33,039 bases of DNA from assembly GCA_035532075.1 (NCBI GenBank), contig DATKRV010000071.1:1-33039 (forward strand). The letters are read 5' to 3'. The notes beneath the pieces were generated by a model. It saw only the letters and a list, made by a program, of their open reading frames with translations, searched no databases and had not been told where the DNA came from. Numbering within the stretch: position 1 is the stretch's first letter; each line of letters begins with the position of its first letter. Shown piece by piece: positions 7,196-15,728 of the stretch. The stretch is from CAIVND01 sp035532075 (lineage in GTDB: Bacteria > Actinomycetota > Acidimicrobiia > Acidimicrobiales > Bog-793). The translations under genes were made by a program, and so were the position numbers.

Positions 7196-7876
7196 GTGTC
7201 TGACGCAAGTGGGATTGAAATCGACGGGTCCCGTCCGTTCGACATTGTGCTCGCAACCGCGAATCCGTACAAGGCGGCAGAGATCGGTGAGATATTCGGA
7301 CACTTCATCGGTCTTGACCTGAATCTTCTCGCTCGGCCCGTCGAGATTCCCGAGGTCGAGGAGACCGGCACGACGCTGGTGGAGAATGCGCGTCTCAAGG
7401 CAGCTGCGATCACTCGCGCGACAAAGAAGATGAGTGTCGCCGATGACACGGGTCTGTTCGTCGACGCGCTCGATGGCGCGCCCGGAGTGCATTCCGCTCG
7501 CTATGCGGGAGACGGCGCAACCGATCGAGACAATGTTGAAAGGCTGCTCGTCGAGATGGACGGAGTCGAGAATCGGCGCGCGACCTTTCGAACGGTCGCG
7601 CTGGCAATCAGCGCGGATGGCGGCGAATTGGTCGCGATGGGAGAGGTGCACGGCACGATAGCGGTTGCCGCGCGTGGAAATCACGGATTTGGCTATGACC
7701 CGGTATTCATACCCGATGAACTGGCTGGACAGACCTTCGCAGAGCTTGAGACAGATGAGAAGCACACCCTCTCACATCGGGGTCGGGCTTTTCGTGCTCT
7801 TGCCGCGATGATCTTGCAAGAGCGCCTGAGGGACACTCGCGCAGCGGAGGCGATGACCCGTGATTGGACAACATGA
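7196..7876 (+). CDS. rdgB: XTP/dITP pyrophosphatase (RdgB/HAM1)
   Basis: House-cleaning enzyme that hydrolyses non-canonical purine nucleoside triphosphates (XTP, dITP, ITP) to monophosphates. 226 residues from GTG at 7196, slightly longer than the roughly 200 usual because of a 15-residue leader and a C-terminal tail rich in Arg and Ala. Family motifs: VLATANPYKAAEI (SxNxxK variant with Thr-Ala-Asn), EETGTTLVENARLKA, VADDTGLFVDALDGAPGVHSARYAG, the GFGYDPVF block and LSHRGRA near the end. It closes the mec-to-rdgB gene run. No strong ribosome site is seen; the gene is 15 bases after rph. Confidence 0.96.
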   Translation: MSDASGIEIDGSRPFDIVLATANPYKAAEIGEIFGHFIGLDLNLLARPVEIPEVEETGTTLVENARLKAAAITRATKKMSVADDTGLFVDALDGAPGVHSARYAGDGATDRDNVERLLVEMDGVENRRATFRTVALAISADGGELVAMGEVHGTIAVAARGNHGFGYDPVFIPDELAGQTFAELETDEKHTLSHRGRAFRALAAMILQERLRDTRAAEAMTRDWTT

Positions 7877-7962
7877 TGGAAAAAACGAATGAACAACACG
7901 AGTGAACGAGGGGAGCGTGCTGTCGAGGGGCCGGCGCGACAATTGCGCGCTAACTTTTCTCC

Positions 7963-8220
7963 GTGACCAGATACCGCTGCAGTGCCTGTGGAAATCGCAC
8001 CCGTTTCGATGTCGTCTCGACGCGGCGTACCCGCGCATTCGAGCATTTCACCCTCGGTGGTGAATGTGCCATCGAGGAGGAAGAGGTGTTGGACGCGAGT
8101 GTCGAGTCGGTGACCTGTAGATGGTGCGGCAGAGCGAATTCGATCGAGGTCATTGAAGATGGGAATGAGGGCATCTCACCGGTAGATAGCGTGAGCGAAC
8201 CAGGCGCAAAGGTCGACTGA
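7963..8220 (+). CDS. Small zinc-ribbon protein, unknown function
   Basis: 85 residues from a GTG start. Two CxxC pairs, CSAC near residue 7 and CRWC near residue 52, are spaced as in a zinc ribbon, with an acidic stretch (IEEEEVLD) between. The C-terminal 30 residues are acidic and probably disordered. I do not recognise a named family; proteins of this kind are usually guessed to bind nucleic acid or another protein. It follows rdgB after about 85 bases and precedes another small cysteine-rich gene. Confidence 0.65.
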   Translation: MTRYRCSACGNRTRFDVVSTRRTRAFEHFTLGGECAIEEEEVLDASVESVTCRWCGRANSIEVIEDGNEGISPVDSVSEPGAKVD

Positions 8221-8296
8221 TACACCCCGTGGTCAGGCTATTTCCCATACAGACGCCAACCGGAGCAAGACGTTCTCGACGGAGGGGAGTGCAACT

Positions 8297-8500
8297 ATGG
8301 GCGAGACAACGCTTAGCGTTAGCTGCGATGACTGCGAGTTCGACGGAACCGACACCTGCAGAGACTGCGTGGTCAGTTTTCTGCTCAATCGGGAACCAGA
8401 GGATGCCGTCATCTTTGATGCGTCGGTTGCACGGGCCGTTCGTCTGCTCAACGATGTCGGACTCGTGCCGGCACTTCGCCACCGCCGCCGCGTCGGGTAG
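8297..8500 (+). CDS. Small cysteine-rich conserved actinobacterial protein, unknown function
   Basis: 67 residues, ATG start with GGAGGGGAG seven bases upstream. The N-terminal half holds four cysteines in the pattern SCDDC...TCRDCVVSFLL, the second half reads ARAVRLLNDVGLVPALRHRRR. I believe this four-Cys plus basic-tail pattern recurs in short actinobacterial hypothetical proteins, but I cannot name one. The cysteines could bind zinc or an iron-sulfur cluster. It lies directly before the glycosyltransferase gene, in the same direction. Confidence 0.75.
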   Translation: MGETTLSVSCDDCEFDGTDTCRDCVVSFLLNREPEDAVIFDASVARAVRLLNDVGLVPALRHRRRVG

Positions 8501-8533
8501 AGCACACGGGGCCGCGCGCGCCGGTCTTCGTGC

Positions 8534-9664
8534 ATGACCCACCTCCTCGTTACGAACGATTTCCCGCCAAAGATCGGCGGAATCCAGTCCTATCTCTACG
8601 AACTCTGGCGTCGACTCCCTGCGGGTCGCTTCGGCGTGCTCACGATTGCCACCGAGGGAGCGGCAAATTTCGATCTGGTGCAGGATTTTCCGATCCGCAG
8701 GCTTCCGGTGAAGATGCTGATGCCGACCCGAAAGACCAGGCGTGAGATCGATCGCTACGCGCATGAGATCGGCGCAACCCATGTGGTACTCGATCCCGTA
8801 TTTCCGATCGGTTTGATCGGTCCGCGGCTCGAGTGTTCCTATTCGCTTGTCGCGCACGGGGCCGAGGTGGCCATTCCCAGCCGTATCCCGATCGCCCGGC
8901 AGATGATTCGCCGCTCGATTGCGCGCTCGGACTCGGTCATTGCTGCCGGAGGTTATCCCGCGCGCGAGGTCTCGGCGATCGGCAGGGACCGCACGCCGCG
9001 TTTGTTGAATATCCCCCCGGGAGTGGATATGCGGAGATTCTCTCCGCTTGGTGATGTCGAGCGTCTCGCAGCTCGTCGTCGGTTTGGAATTTCGGACCAT
9101 GCACTGTGTGTGGTGAGTGTTAGCCGACTCGTTCCGAGAAAGGGGATGGACGTCCTGATCCGTGCCGCCGGGCACCTGCTGTCGCACTATCCCAACCTTG
9201 AGGTTGTGATTGGCGGGACGGGCCGGGATGCGCAGAGGCTTGCGCGGCTGATTGAGAACACTGGTGCGCCGGTGCGTCTACTCGGCCGTGTCGCGGACGA
9301 AGACCTTGCTCCATTGATCGGCTGTGCGGATGTCGCCGCGATGCTGTGTCGCAACCGATGGCTTGGTCTTGAGCAGGAGGGCTTTGGAATTGTCTTTCTC
9401 GAAGCAGCCGCGGTTGGTATCCCCGCAATAGCGGGAGACAGCGGAGGTGCGCGTGAGGCTGTTGTCGATCACGAGACCGGGCTTGTCGTCATGCAACCGA
9501 CGTCGGTCGCGAATGCGGTGAAAGCGCTTGATGAGCTGCTCGGAGACCTCGCTTTGCGCGAACGGTTCGGTATCGCTGGCCGAGCTCGTCTTGAAGTACT
9601 CCATGACTATGACCGGCTCGCGACCGAGCTCGACCGATTGTTGCGAGAATGCGAGCACGACTGA
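8534..9664 (+). CDS. GT4 glycosyltransferase, PimB-like
   Basis: Retaining GT-B fold glycosyltransferase of 376 residues, likely acting at the cytoplasmic face of the membrane. The N-terminus TNDFPPKIGGIQSYLYEL is the actinobacterial PimB-type signature, the acceptor-domain start. The nucleotide-sugar domain shows SRLVPRKGMDVLI and the E-x7-E motif in EGFGIVFLE. PimB in mycobacteria adds a second mannose to phosphatidylinositol mannoside; the same activity here is a reasonable guess, though other mannosyl or glucosyl transfers to lipid are possible. No other PIM genes are adjacent. ATG at 8534 is taken because it begins the family motif; no strong ribosome site precedes it. Confidence 0.88.
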   Translation: MTHLLVTNDFPPKIGGIQSYLYELWRRLPAGRFGVLTIATEGAANFDLVQDFPIRRLPVKMLMPTRKTRREIDRYAHEIGATHVVLDPVFPIGLIGPRLECSYSLVAHGAEVAIPSRIPIARQMIRRSIARSDSVIAAGGYPAREVSAIGRDRTPRLLNIPPGVDMRRFSPLGDVERLAARRRFGISDHALCVVSVSRLVPRKGMDVLIRAAGHLLSHYPNLEVVIGGTGRDAQRLARLIENTGAPVRLLGRVADEDLAPLIGCADVAAMLCRNRWLGLEQEGFGIVFLEAAAVGIPAIAGDSGGAREAVVDHETGLVVMQPTSVANAVKALDELLGDLALRERFGIAGRARLEVLHDYDRLATELDRLLRECEHD

Positions 9665-9970
9665 GAGCGTGACAGCAGTGCGGGTCGGCGTACAGCCCGA
9701 CGTCCAGCGGTATGAGAAAAAGAGATCGAATCAGGTGATCCGGGAGTCGATCTGCTCCATTGGCCGGCGCACTCCGAGTGGGCGCCAATACAAAGGCATG
9801 ATTGATCGCCTCGGGTTCAACCACGCGTCCGGTAGAGGGCCGTATTCCATGCGGGCTCGAGTGGTAGCCAAAGACGAGGGCTGATCTTGCGTGTACTCGG
9901 ATGTGCACGCGAGCCGTCCGATACATTGGGAAAGAGAAATTGTCGGGGCGTCATATCGGGGGAGTGAGCG
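9665..9970. other. Intergenic stretch with doubtful short frames
   Basis: 306 bases between the glycosyltransferase and the SRPBCC gene. A forward frame from a GTG near 9669 would give about 70 basic residues but shows no motif and has no ribosome site. I see no RNA gene or clear terminator. Confidence 0.4.
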
Positions 9971-10414
9971 GTGGAACGCACGGCCGTGGAGATGGTGATG
10001 AATGCCTCACCAGAGAGCTGCTTTGGTGTCGCGACCGACTTTGAGCACTATCCCGAATGGCTTCCGGAGGTTCAGCAGGTCGTTGTACTCGAACGCGACA
10101 CTCTTGGCCGTCCCTGCGTCGTCGCCTTCGAGGTCGGAGCCTTTGGCCGAAGTGCCAGTTACATCCTCGTCTATGACTTCGCAGAGGCTCCGCACGCCTT
10201 CTCCTGGAGCCAACGGGAGGGAGATATTACCTACGCACTCGACGGAGCCTACCGATTTGACGCGGCTGAAGAGCATGCGACGACTGTGCACTATGAGCTC
10301 AGCGTCGGTCTTCGCATTCCCGTACCTGGGTTTGTCCGAAGAAGGGCAGAGGGGCTGATTATCGATGCGGCACTGCGCGATCTCAAGACGCGCGTTGAGT
10401 CCCTCTCTTCCTGA
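9971..10414 (+). CDS. SRPBCC family protein (START-like, polyketide cyclase/lipid-binding type)
   Basis: 147 residues with the helix-grip pattern of SRPBCC proteins: AVEMVMNASPESCFGVATDFEHYPEWLPEV at the start (substrate-pocket helix and loop), a run of beta strands, and a long C-terminal helix (RRRAEGLIIDAALRDLKTRVE). The GTG start at 9971 lies four bases behind GGGGGAGTGA. Such proteins bind hydrophobic ligands; the ligand is unknown. The following gene is a luciferase-like protein, but no pathway can be read from the pair. Confidence 0.85.
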   Translation: MERTAVEMVMNASPESCFGVATDFEHYPEWLPEVQQVVVLERDTLGRPCVVAFEVGAFGRSASYILVYDFAEAPHAFSWSQREGDITYALDGAYRFDAAEEHATTVHYELSVGLRIPVPGFVRRRAEGLIIDAALRDLKTRVESLSS

Positions 10415-10477
10415 GGTCTTGCTGCCCGATTCACCCACGTAACCGGTGTGGCCGTCCGACGTGGCAACATTGCAGCC

Positions 10478-11179
10478 ATGCCGATGCGTATCGGAGTCAT
10501 CTTGCCGACCTTTCGTGAGTCGTTCGATGACGCGCGGACCGCGCTTTTTGAGGTAGAGGCGGCGTCGCTTGACACGGCGTTTGTCTACGACCATTTCTGG
10601 CCGATGTTTCACCCTGAGCTACCGGCCATTGCGGCGTTTCCCACGCTTGGCGCGCTGAGCGCGCTGGCGACCAGCGTTGCACTTGGAACTCTTGTTGCTC
10701 GTGTCGGGGTCGTAGACCCGGCGGTTCTCGTACGAGAGCTCGTCACGCTCAAGGTGATGAACGAGGGTAGGTTCATCGCCGGTATCGGCACCGCGGACAA
10801 GAAGGGGGCTGCGGAGTACCTCGCCTACGGACTCGGTTTCGACGACGCCGAGACAAGACGGACCGAACTCGGTCTCGTGGCCCGATGTCTCCTCGAGCAG
10901 GGCGTCGAGGTGTGGGTCGGCGGTGGCGCACGACAGACCAACGATCTCGCGAGAAGCCTTGGTGCGACGCTCAACCTCTGGGGAGTTGCACCCGAACGAG
11001 TCCATCAAGAGTCGCTTGTCGGCCCCGTCTCCTGGGCGGGAAACCTGCCCGATGATGCGGGCCTTGCGCGACAGCTCGTCCGTGATCTCGAAGTGGCCGG
11101 CGCGACCGATGCGGTGTTCGCGTGGCCCGATTCGATCGAACGACTTAGAGCTGCCTGTTCGGGACGGAGCGCGTGCTGA
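10478..11179 (+). CDS. Compact luciferase-like (LLM class) protein, possibly F420-dependent
   Basis: 233 residues from ATG at 10478; a GTG at 10448 is open but adds an unlikely leader. The start MRIGVILPTF, the segment DTAFVYDHFWP, and TSVALGTLVARVGVVDPAVLVRELVTL followed by GRFIAGIGT are typical of the bacterial luciferase-like barrel, which in actinobacteria often uses coenzyme F420. The protein is about 100 residues shorter than usual: after GIGTADKKGAAEYLAYGLGF it moves quickly to VWVGGGARQTNDLARSLGATLNLWG, so it lacks the insertion helices. Oxidoreductase function is likely but the substrate is unknown, and the short form may be a degenerate or non-flavin member. Confidence 0.8.
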   Translation: MPMRIGVILPTFRESFDDARTALFEVEAASLDTAFVYDHFWPMFHPELPAIAAFPTLGALSALATSVALGTLVARVGVVDPAVLVRELVTLKVMNEGRFIAGIGTADKKGAAEYLAYGLGFDDAETRRTELGLVARCLLEQGVEVWVGGGARQTNDLARSLGATLNLWGVAPERVHQESLVGPVSWAGNLPDDAGLARQLVRDLEVAGATDAVFAWPDSIERLRAACSGRSAC

Positions 11180-11237
11180 GATGCGCCTGCTGATGGGTGC
11201 CTCCGCGGACACGGGGTTGTTCCGGTAGCCTTCTCAG

Positions 11238-12437
11238 ATGGATTTCCGGCGAATCAATGGTCTTCCACCGTATGTCTTTGCTCAGGTGGATGCGCTCAAA
11301 CTCGCATCTCGACGCGCGGGCGATGATGTCATTGACCTCGGTTTTGGAAATCCAGACATCCCCTCACCTGACATCGCGGTCGACAAGCTGTGCGAGGCCG
11401 CGCACAATCCCCGCAACCACCGATACTCGTCATCACGTGGCATCCCAAAACTTCGCCAAGCCGTCGCTGACCTTTATCTTCGGAAGTTCAATGTCATCCT
11501 CGATCCCGATACCCAGATTGTCACGACGATCGGCGCGAAGGAGGGTCTCTCGCACCTGATGTGGGTACTGGTCGGCCCGGGCGACACTGCGCTCGTTCCC
11601 TCGCCCTCGTATCCGATCCACATCTATGCGCCGCTCTTTGCGGGTGCGGACATCCGCATGGTGCGACTCGAAGGTCTTGGCACCAACGAGGTCGATGCCG
11701 GTGAGGCGTTCTTTGGAAATCTTGTCGAGGCGTGGGAGTCTGCCTTTCCCAAACCCCGCGTCGTGATCTTCTCGTTCCCGCACAACCCGACAACAGCGTG
11801 CATCGATATCGCCACCATGACACGAATCGTCGAGTTCGCGCGCGAGCACAACGTGGTCCTCGTTCACGATTTTGCGTACTCTGACATCTCTTTTGATGGG
11901 TATCGCCCGCCCTCGATCCTCGAGGTGCCCGGAGCAACCGATGTGGCGGTCGAGCTGTATACGCTGACGAAGTCGTTTTCGATGGCCGGTTGGCGTATCG
12001 CATTCCTCGTTGGCAATGCGGAGGTAGTCGCTGCGCTGACCAAACTGAAGAGCTATCTCGACTATGGCACCTTCCAGCCGATCCAGATTGCCGCGACTGT
12101 CGCGATGAACGAGGCGTCAGACTATCCGATCGAGGTGAATGAGATCTACCGGAGACGCCGCGACGCTCTCTGCGAGGGGCTTCATCGAATCGGCTGGGAG
12201 GTCGACAAGCCCAAGGGAACGATGTTCGTCTGGTCGCGCATCCCCGAGCCTTACTGTGAGCTCGGCTCGCTCGAGTTCGCAAAACTTCTCGTCGCGGATG
12301 CCAAGGTGGCGACCGCCCCGGGAGTCGGTTTTGGAAATGGGGGAGAGGGCTTTGTCCGCTTCGCGCTGATCGAGAACGAACAGCGCATCGCACAGGGCAT
12401 CCGTTCGATCAAAAGAGCTCTCACCAAGCTCGGTTGA
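11238..12437 (+). CDS. Class I/II aminotransferase, AlaC-like
   Basis: PLP-dependent aminotransferase of 399 residues. DLGFGNPDIPSP, HRYSSSRGIPKLRQAV, the SFPHNPTT segment, VHDFAYSDISFDGY and the PLP lysine in TLTKSFSMAGWRIAF are all in order. The pattern is closest to the AlaC / LL-diaminopimelate aminotransferase-like branch (alanine-forming, glutamate-pyruvate type), so alanine synthesis is the first guess; aspartate or methionine-related transamination cannot be excluded. ATG at 11238 has no strong ribosome site. A hairpin begins at the stop codon. The gene is monocistronic or ends the preceding run. Confidence 0.9.
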   Translation: MDFRRINGLPPYVFAQVDALKLASRRAGDDVIDLGFGNPDIPSPDIAVDKLCEAAHNPRNHRYSSSRGIPKLRQAVADLYLRKFNVILDPDTQIVTTIGAKEGLSHLMWVLVGPGDTALVPSPSYPIHIYAPLFAGADIRMVRLEGLGTNEVDAGEAFFGNLVEAWESAFPKPRVVIFSFPHNPTTACIDIATMTRIVEFAREHNVVLVHDFAYSDISFDGYRPPSILEVPGATDVAVELYTLTKSFSMAGWRIAFLVGNAEVVAALTKLKSYLDYGTFQPIQIAATVAMNEASDYPIEVNEIYRRRRDALCEGLHRIGWEVDKPKGTMFVWSRIPEPYCELGSLEFAKLLVADAKVATAPGVGFGNGGEGFVRFALIENEQRIAQGIRSIKRALTKLG

Positions 12438-12462
12438 CCCACCACTGGCCCACATGGTGGGT
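12437..12462 (+). terminator. Stem-loop directly after the aminotransferase stop
   Basis: ACCCACCA at 12437-12444 pairs with TGGTGGGT at 12455-12462 across a 10-base loop. The stem starts in the stop codon. No T-run follows, so it may be a Rho-independent-like end of the kind common in GC-rich actinobacteria or an RNA-stabilising hairpin. Confidence 0.5.
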
Positions 12463-12646
12463 CCGGACCCGGTTTGTCTCAAAGAGCTGTTGCCCGAGAC
12501 GCGAAACCCTGCCTTGGCTGCCCGAGCCCGGCACCCTGGAGCGCTGATACACCGTTCGGGTTCACTTGCAGGGTCGGCCATGGCGCCGTGTTGGTGGGGG
12601 CGACGGGTCGGTAACAAAACATTCATCTTTCGGGAGGGAAAGTTCA
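12463..12646. other. Untranslated stretch upstream of the nrdJ promoter
   Basis: No gene. I looked for a cobalamin riboswitch because the downstream enzyme uses B12, and did not find the B12-box or the usual junction sequences. Several GC-rich inverted words occur but none forms a clear known RNA. Confidence 0.4.
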
Positions 12647-12676
12647 TTGACACCGGCGGAACTACAGTGATGTAAT
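12647..12676 (+). promoter_or_regulatory. Sigma-70 type promoter of nrdJ
   Basis: TTGACA at 12647-12652 and TGTAAT at 12671-12676 with an 18-base spacer. Transcription would start near 12683, inside the first NrdR-like box, and leave a leader of about 185 bases before the ATG at 12867. The match to the -35 consensus is perfect and the -10 matches 4-5 of 6. Confidence 0.6.
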
Positions 12677-12677
12677 G

Positions 12678-12693
12678 GCTACCTATCTTGTAG
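12678..12693 (+). promoter_or_regulatory. NrdR-like box 1 (nrdJ operator)
   Basis: The 16-mer holds CTAC...GTAG inverted ends around TATCTTGT. It shares TAT-(C/G)-TTGT, at the same register, with box 2 exactly 31 bases downstream. Paired NrdR boxes at about three helical turns are the known arrangement for ribonucleotide reductase genes. Confidence 0.55.
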
Positions 12694-12708
12694 CGAAGTG
12701 AAGTTGAA

Positions 12709-12724
12709 CCACAATATGTTGTGT
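12709..12724 (+). promoter_or_regulatory. NrdR-like box 2 (nrdJ operator)
   Basis: CACAA-TATG-TTGTG is a near-perfect palindrome and close to the published NrdR box (ACACAAnATnTTGTGT-like). Together with box 1 it would let an NrdR tetramer cover the transcription start when dATP or ATP is high. nrdR itself is not in the window. Confidence 0.7.
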
Positions 12725-12866
12725 TTTGTGGAGAATTTCCGGTTCTCAGTGCGATAGTGACGGGAACGGCGTCCGGGGTCACGTGGGGGAGCTCGAACGT
12801 GCTGGCAGGGCATTGACATTTCGGCAGTAATGATGGTTTGTGGGTGCGTCCCAGAAGGAGCAGGAA

Positions 12867-15692
12867 ATGGCAATAGTTGGAGCACGAGCAGATCTTGGCC
12901 TTCGTCGGTATTTCACCACGGAGGGGCGTCATCCCTATGACGAGGTGAGCTGGGAGAGGCGCGACTCGCGCATTTCGGACTATCGAACCGGCGAGGTTGC
13001 CTTTGAGCAGCTCGGCGTCGAGGTCCCAATGACGTGGAGCATGAACGCCACCAACATCCTCGCGCAAAAGTACTTCCGAGGGACTCTTGGACGCCCAGAG
13101 CGCGAGGTATCGCTTCGACAGGTCATCGACCGTGTTGTGGACACAATCACCGCGTGGGGTATCAAGGATGGCTACTTCGTCGATGAGGTCGAGGCAACGC
13201 TGTTCAACGATGAACTCAAGTACCTCATCTTGCACCAGCGTGCCGCGTTTAACTCTCCGGTGTGGTTCAACATCGGAGTGAGGAACGTTCCTCAGCAGGC
13301 ATCTGCCTGTTTCATCCTCGCGGTCGAGGACTCAATGTCGTCGATCCTCAACTGGTATGTCGAGGAGGGCACGATCTTCAAAGGTGGGTCGGGATCCGGT
13401 GTCAACCTGTCTAGGATCCGTGGATCGAAAGAGCTTCTCAATGGCGGAGGGACCGCCTCTGGTCCCGTCAGCTTCATGCGAGGCGCAGATGCATCCGCGG
13501 GGACAATCAAATCTGGCGGCAAGACTCGACGCGCGGCGAAGATGGTCATTCTTGATGCCGATCATCCTGATGTACGCGAGTTCATCTGGTGTAAGGCGCG
13601 TGAGGAGAAAAAGGCGCGCGCACTGGCCGAGGCGGGATTCGACATGGATCTCGATGGCAAGGACAGTTACTCCATCCAGTACCAGAACGCGAACAACTCG
13701 GTTCGGGTGACCGATGCCTTCATGGAGGCAGTCGAAGCAGATGCAGACTGGAACCTGATCGGTCGTTCAGGTGGAGAGGTCATCGAGACCGTGCGCGCGC
13801 GACAGCTTTTCCGTGAGATCGCGGAGGCCGCATGGGAGTGTGCTGATCCGGGTCTGCAGTATGACTCGACGATCAACAAGTGGCACACCGCGCCAAATAC
13901 AGATCGGATCAATGGCTCGAATCCGTGCAGCGAGTACTTCCATCTCGACAACTCCGCCTGCAACCTCTCGAGCCTCAATCTCCTAACCTTTTTGGATGAC
14001 GAGGCAAACTTTGACACCGAGGGATTCAAGGTGGCGACCCAGGTGATGTTCACCGCGCAGGAGATTCTCGTCGGCAATGCGGATTATCCGACGGAGAAGA
14101 TCGGGGAGACGACGCGAGCCTTCCGCGAGATCGGTCTCGGTTACGCGAACCTCGGCGCGATGTTGATGGCACTTGGACTTCCCTATGACTCGGCCGAGGG
14201 TCGTGCCATCTCGGCTGGGGTGACTGCGTTGATGACTGGAGAGGCCTATGCAACCTCGGCGCGTATCGCGTCTCGCATGGGTCCATTCTCTGGTTTCCAC
14301 GTCAATGCAGAGCCGATGATCAACGTTCTGAAGATGCATCGGGCGGCGGTCGCCGAGATCGACGAGGAGCTCGTTCCAACTGACCTGTTGAGCGCGGCAC
14401 AGGAATCTTGGGACGCGGCGGTCGAGCTTGCCGAGGTCTACGGCGTTCGCAATTCACAGGCGAGCGTGCTCGCCCCTACTGGAACGATCTCGTTCTTGAT
14501 GGACTGTGATACCACTGGTGTCGAACCGGACCTCGGTCTAGTCAAGACCAAGAAGCTCGTTGGTGGAGGGACGATGTCGATCGTCAACCAGACTGTGCCG
14601 CGCGCGCTTGGGCGACTTGGCTACAACGACGCACAGATCGCGGAGATTATCGCGTATATCGATGAGCACAAGTCGATCATCGGGTCGTCGCTCAGGCCAG
14701 AGCACCTTCCGGTCTTCGCCTGTTCGATGGGCGACAACTTCATTCATTACTCGGGTCACGTGAAGATGCTCGCGGCAGTCCAGCCGTTCATCTCCGGCGG
14801 TATCTCAAAGACGGTCAACATGCCTCCGGAGGTGTCGATCGAAGAGGTCGAGCAGCTCCACATCGATGCTTGGAAGATGGGCATCAAGGCAGTTGCGATC
14901 TACCGCGACAACTCCAAGGTCGGTCAACCGCTTTCGATGACCAAGACGGCGGGTCAGGAGGCAGCTGAAGCTGTAGGGGCTCCAGGGTCTCGCGTCCTTG
15001 AGGAGCGGATCAGTGCACTCGAAAGCGAGCTTGCGATGCACCAAAGTGCTCCGGCCGCGACAACTCGCACGAGGCTTCCGCGCCGCCGGCGCTCGAATAC
15101 CTTCTCGTTTCGAGTCGCGGACTGCGAGGGATACGTCACCGTCGGTGAATATGACGATGGTCGGCCTGGCGAGGTCTTTTTCAAGGTCTCCAAGCAGGGG
15201 TCGACCCTGTCGGGTGTGATGGATGCCTTCGCGATATCGGTCAGTCTCGGGCTGCAACACGGTGTTCCGCTCTCGACCTTCGTGCACAAGTACACCAATA
15301 TGCGCTTTGAGCCGGCCGGTATCACCGATGACGCCGAGCTGCGTCTTGCTTCGAGTCTTGTCGATTACATCTTTCGGCGTCTCGCGCTTGACTATCTGAC
15401 CCTTGACGAGCGCATTGACCTTGGCATCTTGTCCACGGGCGAGCGCACGCAACCAACGCTTCCCGGACTTGAAAACCTCGAGATCGAGACCGCTGTGCGT
15501 GACGAGCACCAGCGATACGGAGTCGGTGGCGACTCGGCAATCTCGGGCACCGTCGTCCCGCGTGCCGATGCAGAGACGGTCTTGCCACAAAGCAGCGATG
15601 CTCCGTTCTGTTATTCATGTGGCAATGTGATGCAACGTGCCGGTTCGTGTTATTGCTGCCCGTCATGTGGTTCAACAAGCGGCTGCAGCTGA
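12867..15692 (+). CDS. nrdJ: Vitamin B12-dependent (class II) ribonucleotide reductase
   Basis: Adenosylcobalamin-dependent reductase that makes deoxyribonucleotides with or without oxygen. 941 residues from the ATG at 12867, six bases behind AAGGAG; the earlier in-frame start at 12840 lacks this. Visible parts: the N-terminal PLDVPMTWS-like segment, the active-site Cys in QQASACFIL (about residue 148), GGSGSGVNLSRIRGS, the NPCSEYFHLDNSACNLSSLNL active-site loop, the PTGTISFLMDCDTTGVEPD block, and the C-terminal TSCPD domain (GEVFFKVSKQGSTLSGVMDAF). The last 28 residues hold seven cysteines (CYSC...CYCCPSC), the redox tail that regenerates the active site. A long variable region rich in Ala/Arg separates the core from the TSCPD domain. 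Regulation by NrdR is likely from the two boxes. Confidence 0.97.
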   Translation: MAIVGARADLGLRRYFTTEGRHPYDEVSWERRDSRISDYRTGEVAFEQLGVEVPMTWSMNATNILAQKYFRGTLGRPEREVSLRQVIDRVVDTITAWGIKDGYFVDEVEATLFNDELKYLILHQRAAFNSPVWFNIGVRNVPQQASACFILAVEDSMSSILNWYVEEGTIFKGGSGSGVNLSRIRGSKELLNGGGTASGPVSFMRGADASAGTIKSGGKTRRAAKMVILDADHPDVREFIWCKAREEKKARALAEAGFDMDLDGKDSYSIQYQNANNSVRVTDAFMEAVEADADWNLIGRSGGEVIETVRARQLFREIAEAAWECADPGLQYDSTINKWHTAPNTDRINGSNPCSEYFHLDNSACNLSSLNLLTFLDDEANFDTEGFKVATQVMFTAQEILVGNADYPTEKIGETTRAFREIGLGYANLGAMLMALGLPYDSAEGRAISAGVTALMTGEAYATSARIASRMGPFSGFHVNAEPMINVLKMHRAAVAEIDEELVPTDLLSAAQESWDAAVELAEVYGVRNSQASVLAPTGTISFLMDCDTTGVEPDLGLVKTKKLVGGGTMSIVNQTVPRALGRLGYNDAQIAEIIAYIDEHKSIIGSSLRPEHLPVFACSMGDNFIHYSGHVKMLAAVQPFISGGISKTVNMPPEVSIEEVEQLHIDAWKMGIKAVAIYRDNSKVGQPLSMTKTAGQEAAEAVGAPGSRVLEERISALESELAMHQSAPAATTRTRLPRRRRSNTFSFRVADCEGYVTVGEYDDGRPGEVFFKVSKQGSTLSGVMDAFAISVSLGLQHGVPLSTFVHKYTNMRFEPAGITDDAELRLASSLVDYIFRRLALDYLTLDERIDLGILSTGERTQPTLPGLENLEIETAVRDEHQRYGVGGDSAISGTVVPRADAETVLPQSSDAPFCYSCGNVMQRAGSCYCCPSCGSTSGCS

Positions 15693-15728
15693 ACAGAGCG
15701 GTCTCGGTCCCTCTCCATATCATTGCGA

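Noticed and set aside
12463..12866. Cobalamin riboswitch before the B12-dependent reductase
   Set aside because: No B12-box and no matching junction sequences were found; the NrdR-like boxes explain regulation better.
12840..12866. Earlier in-frame start for nrdJ
   Set aside because: AAGGAG lies six bases before the ATG at 12867 and would be inside the longer reading.
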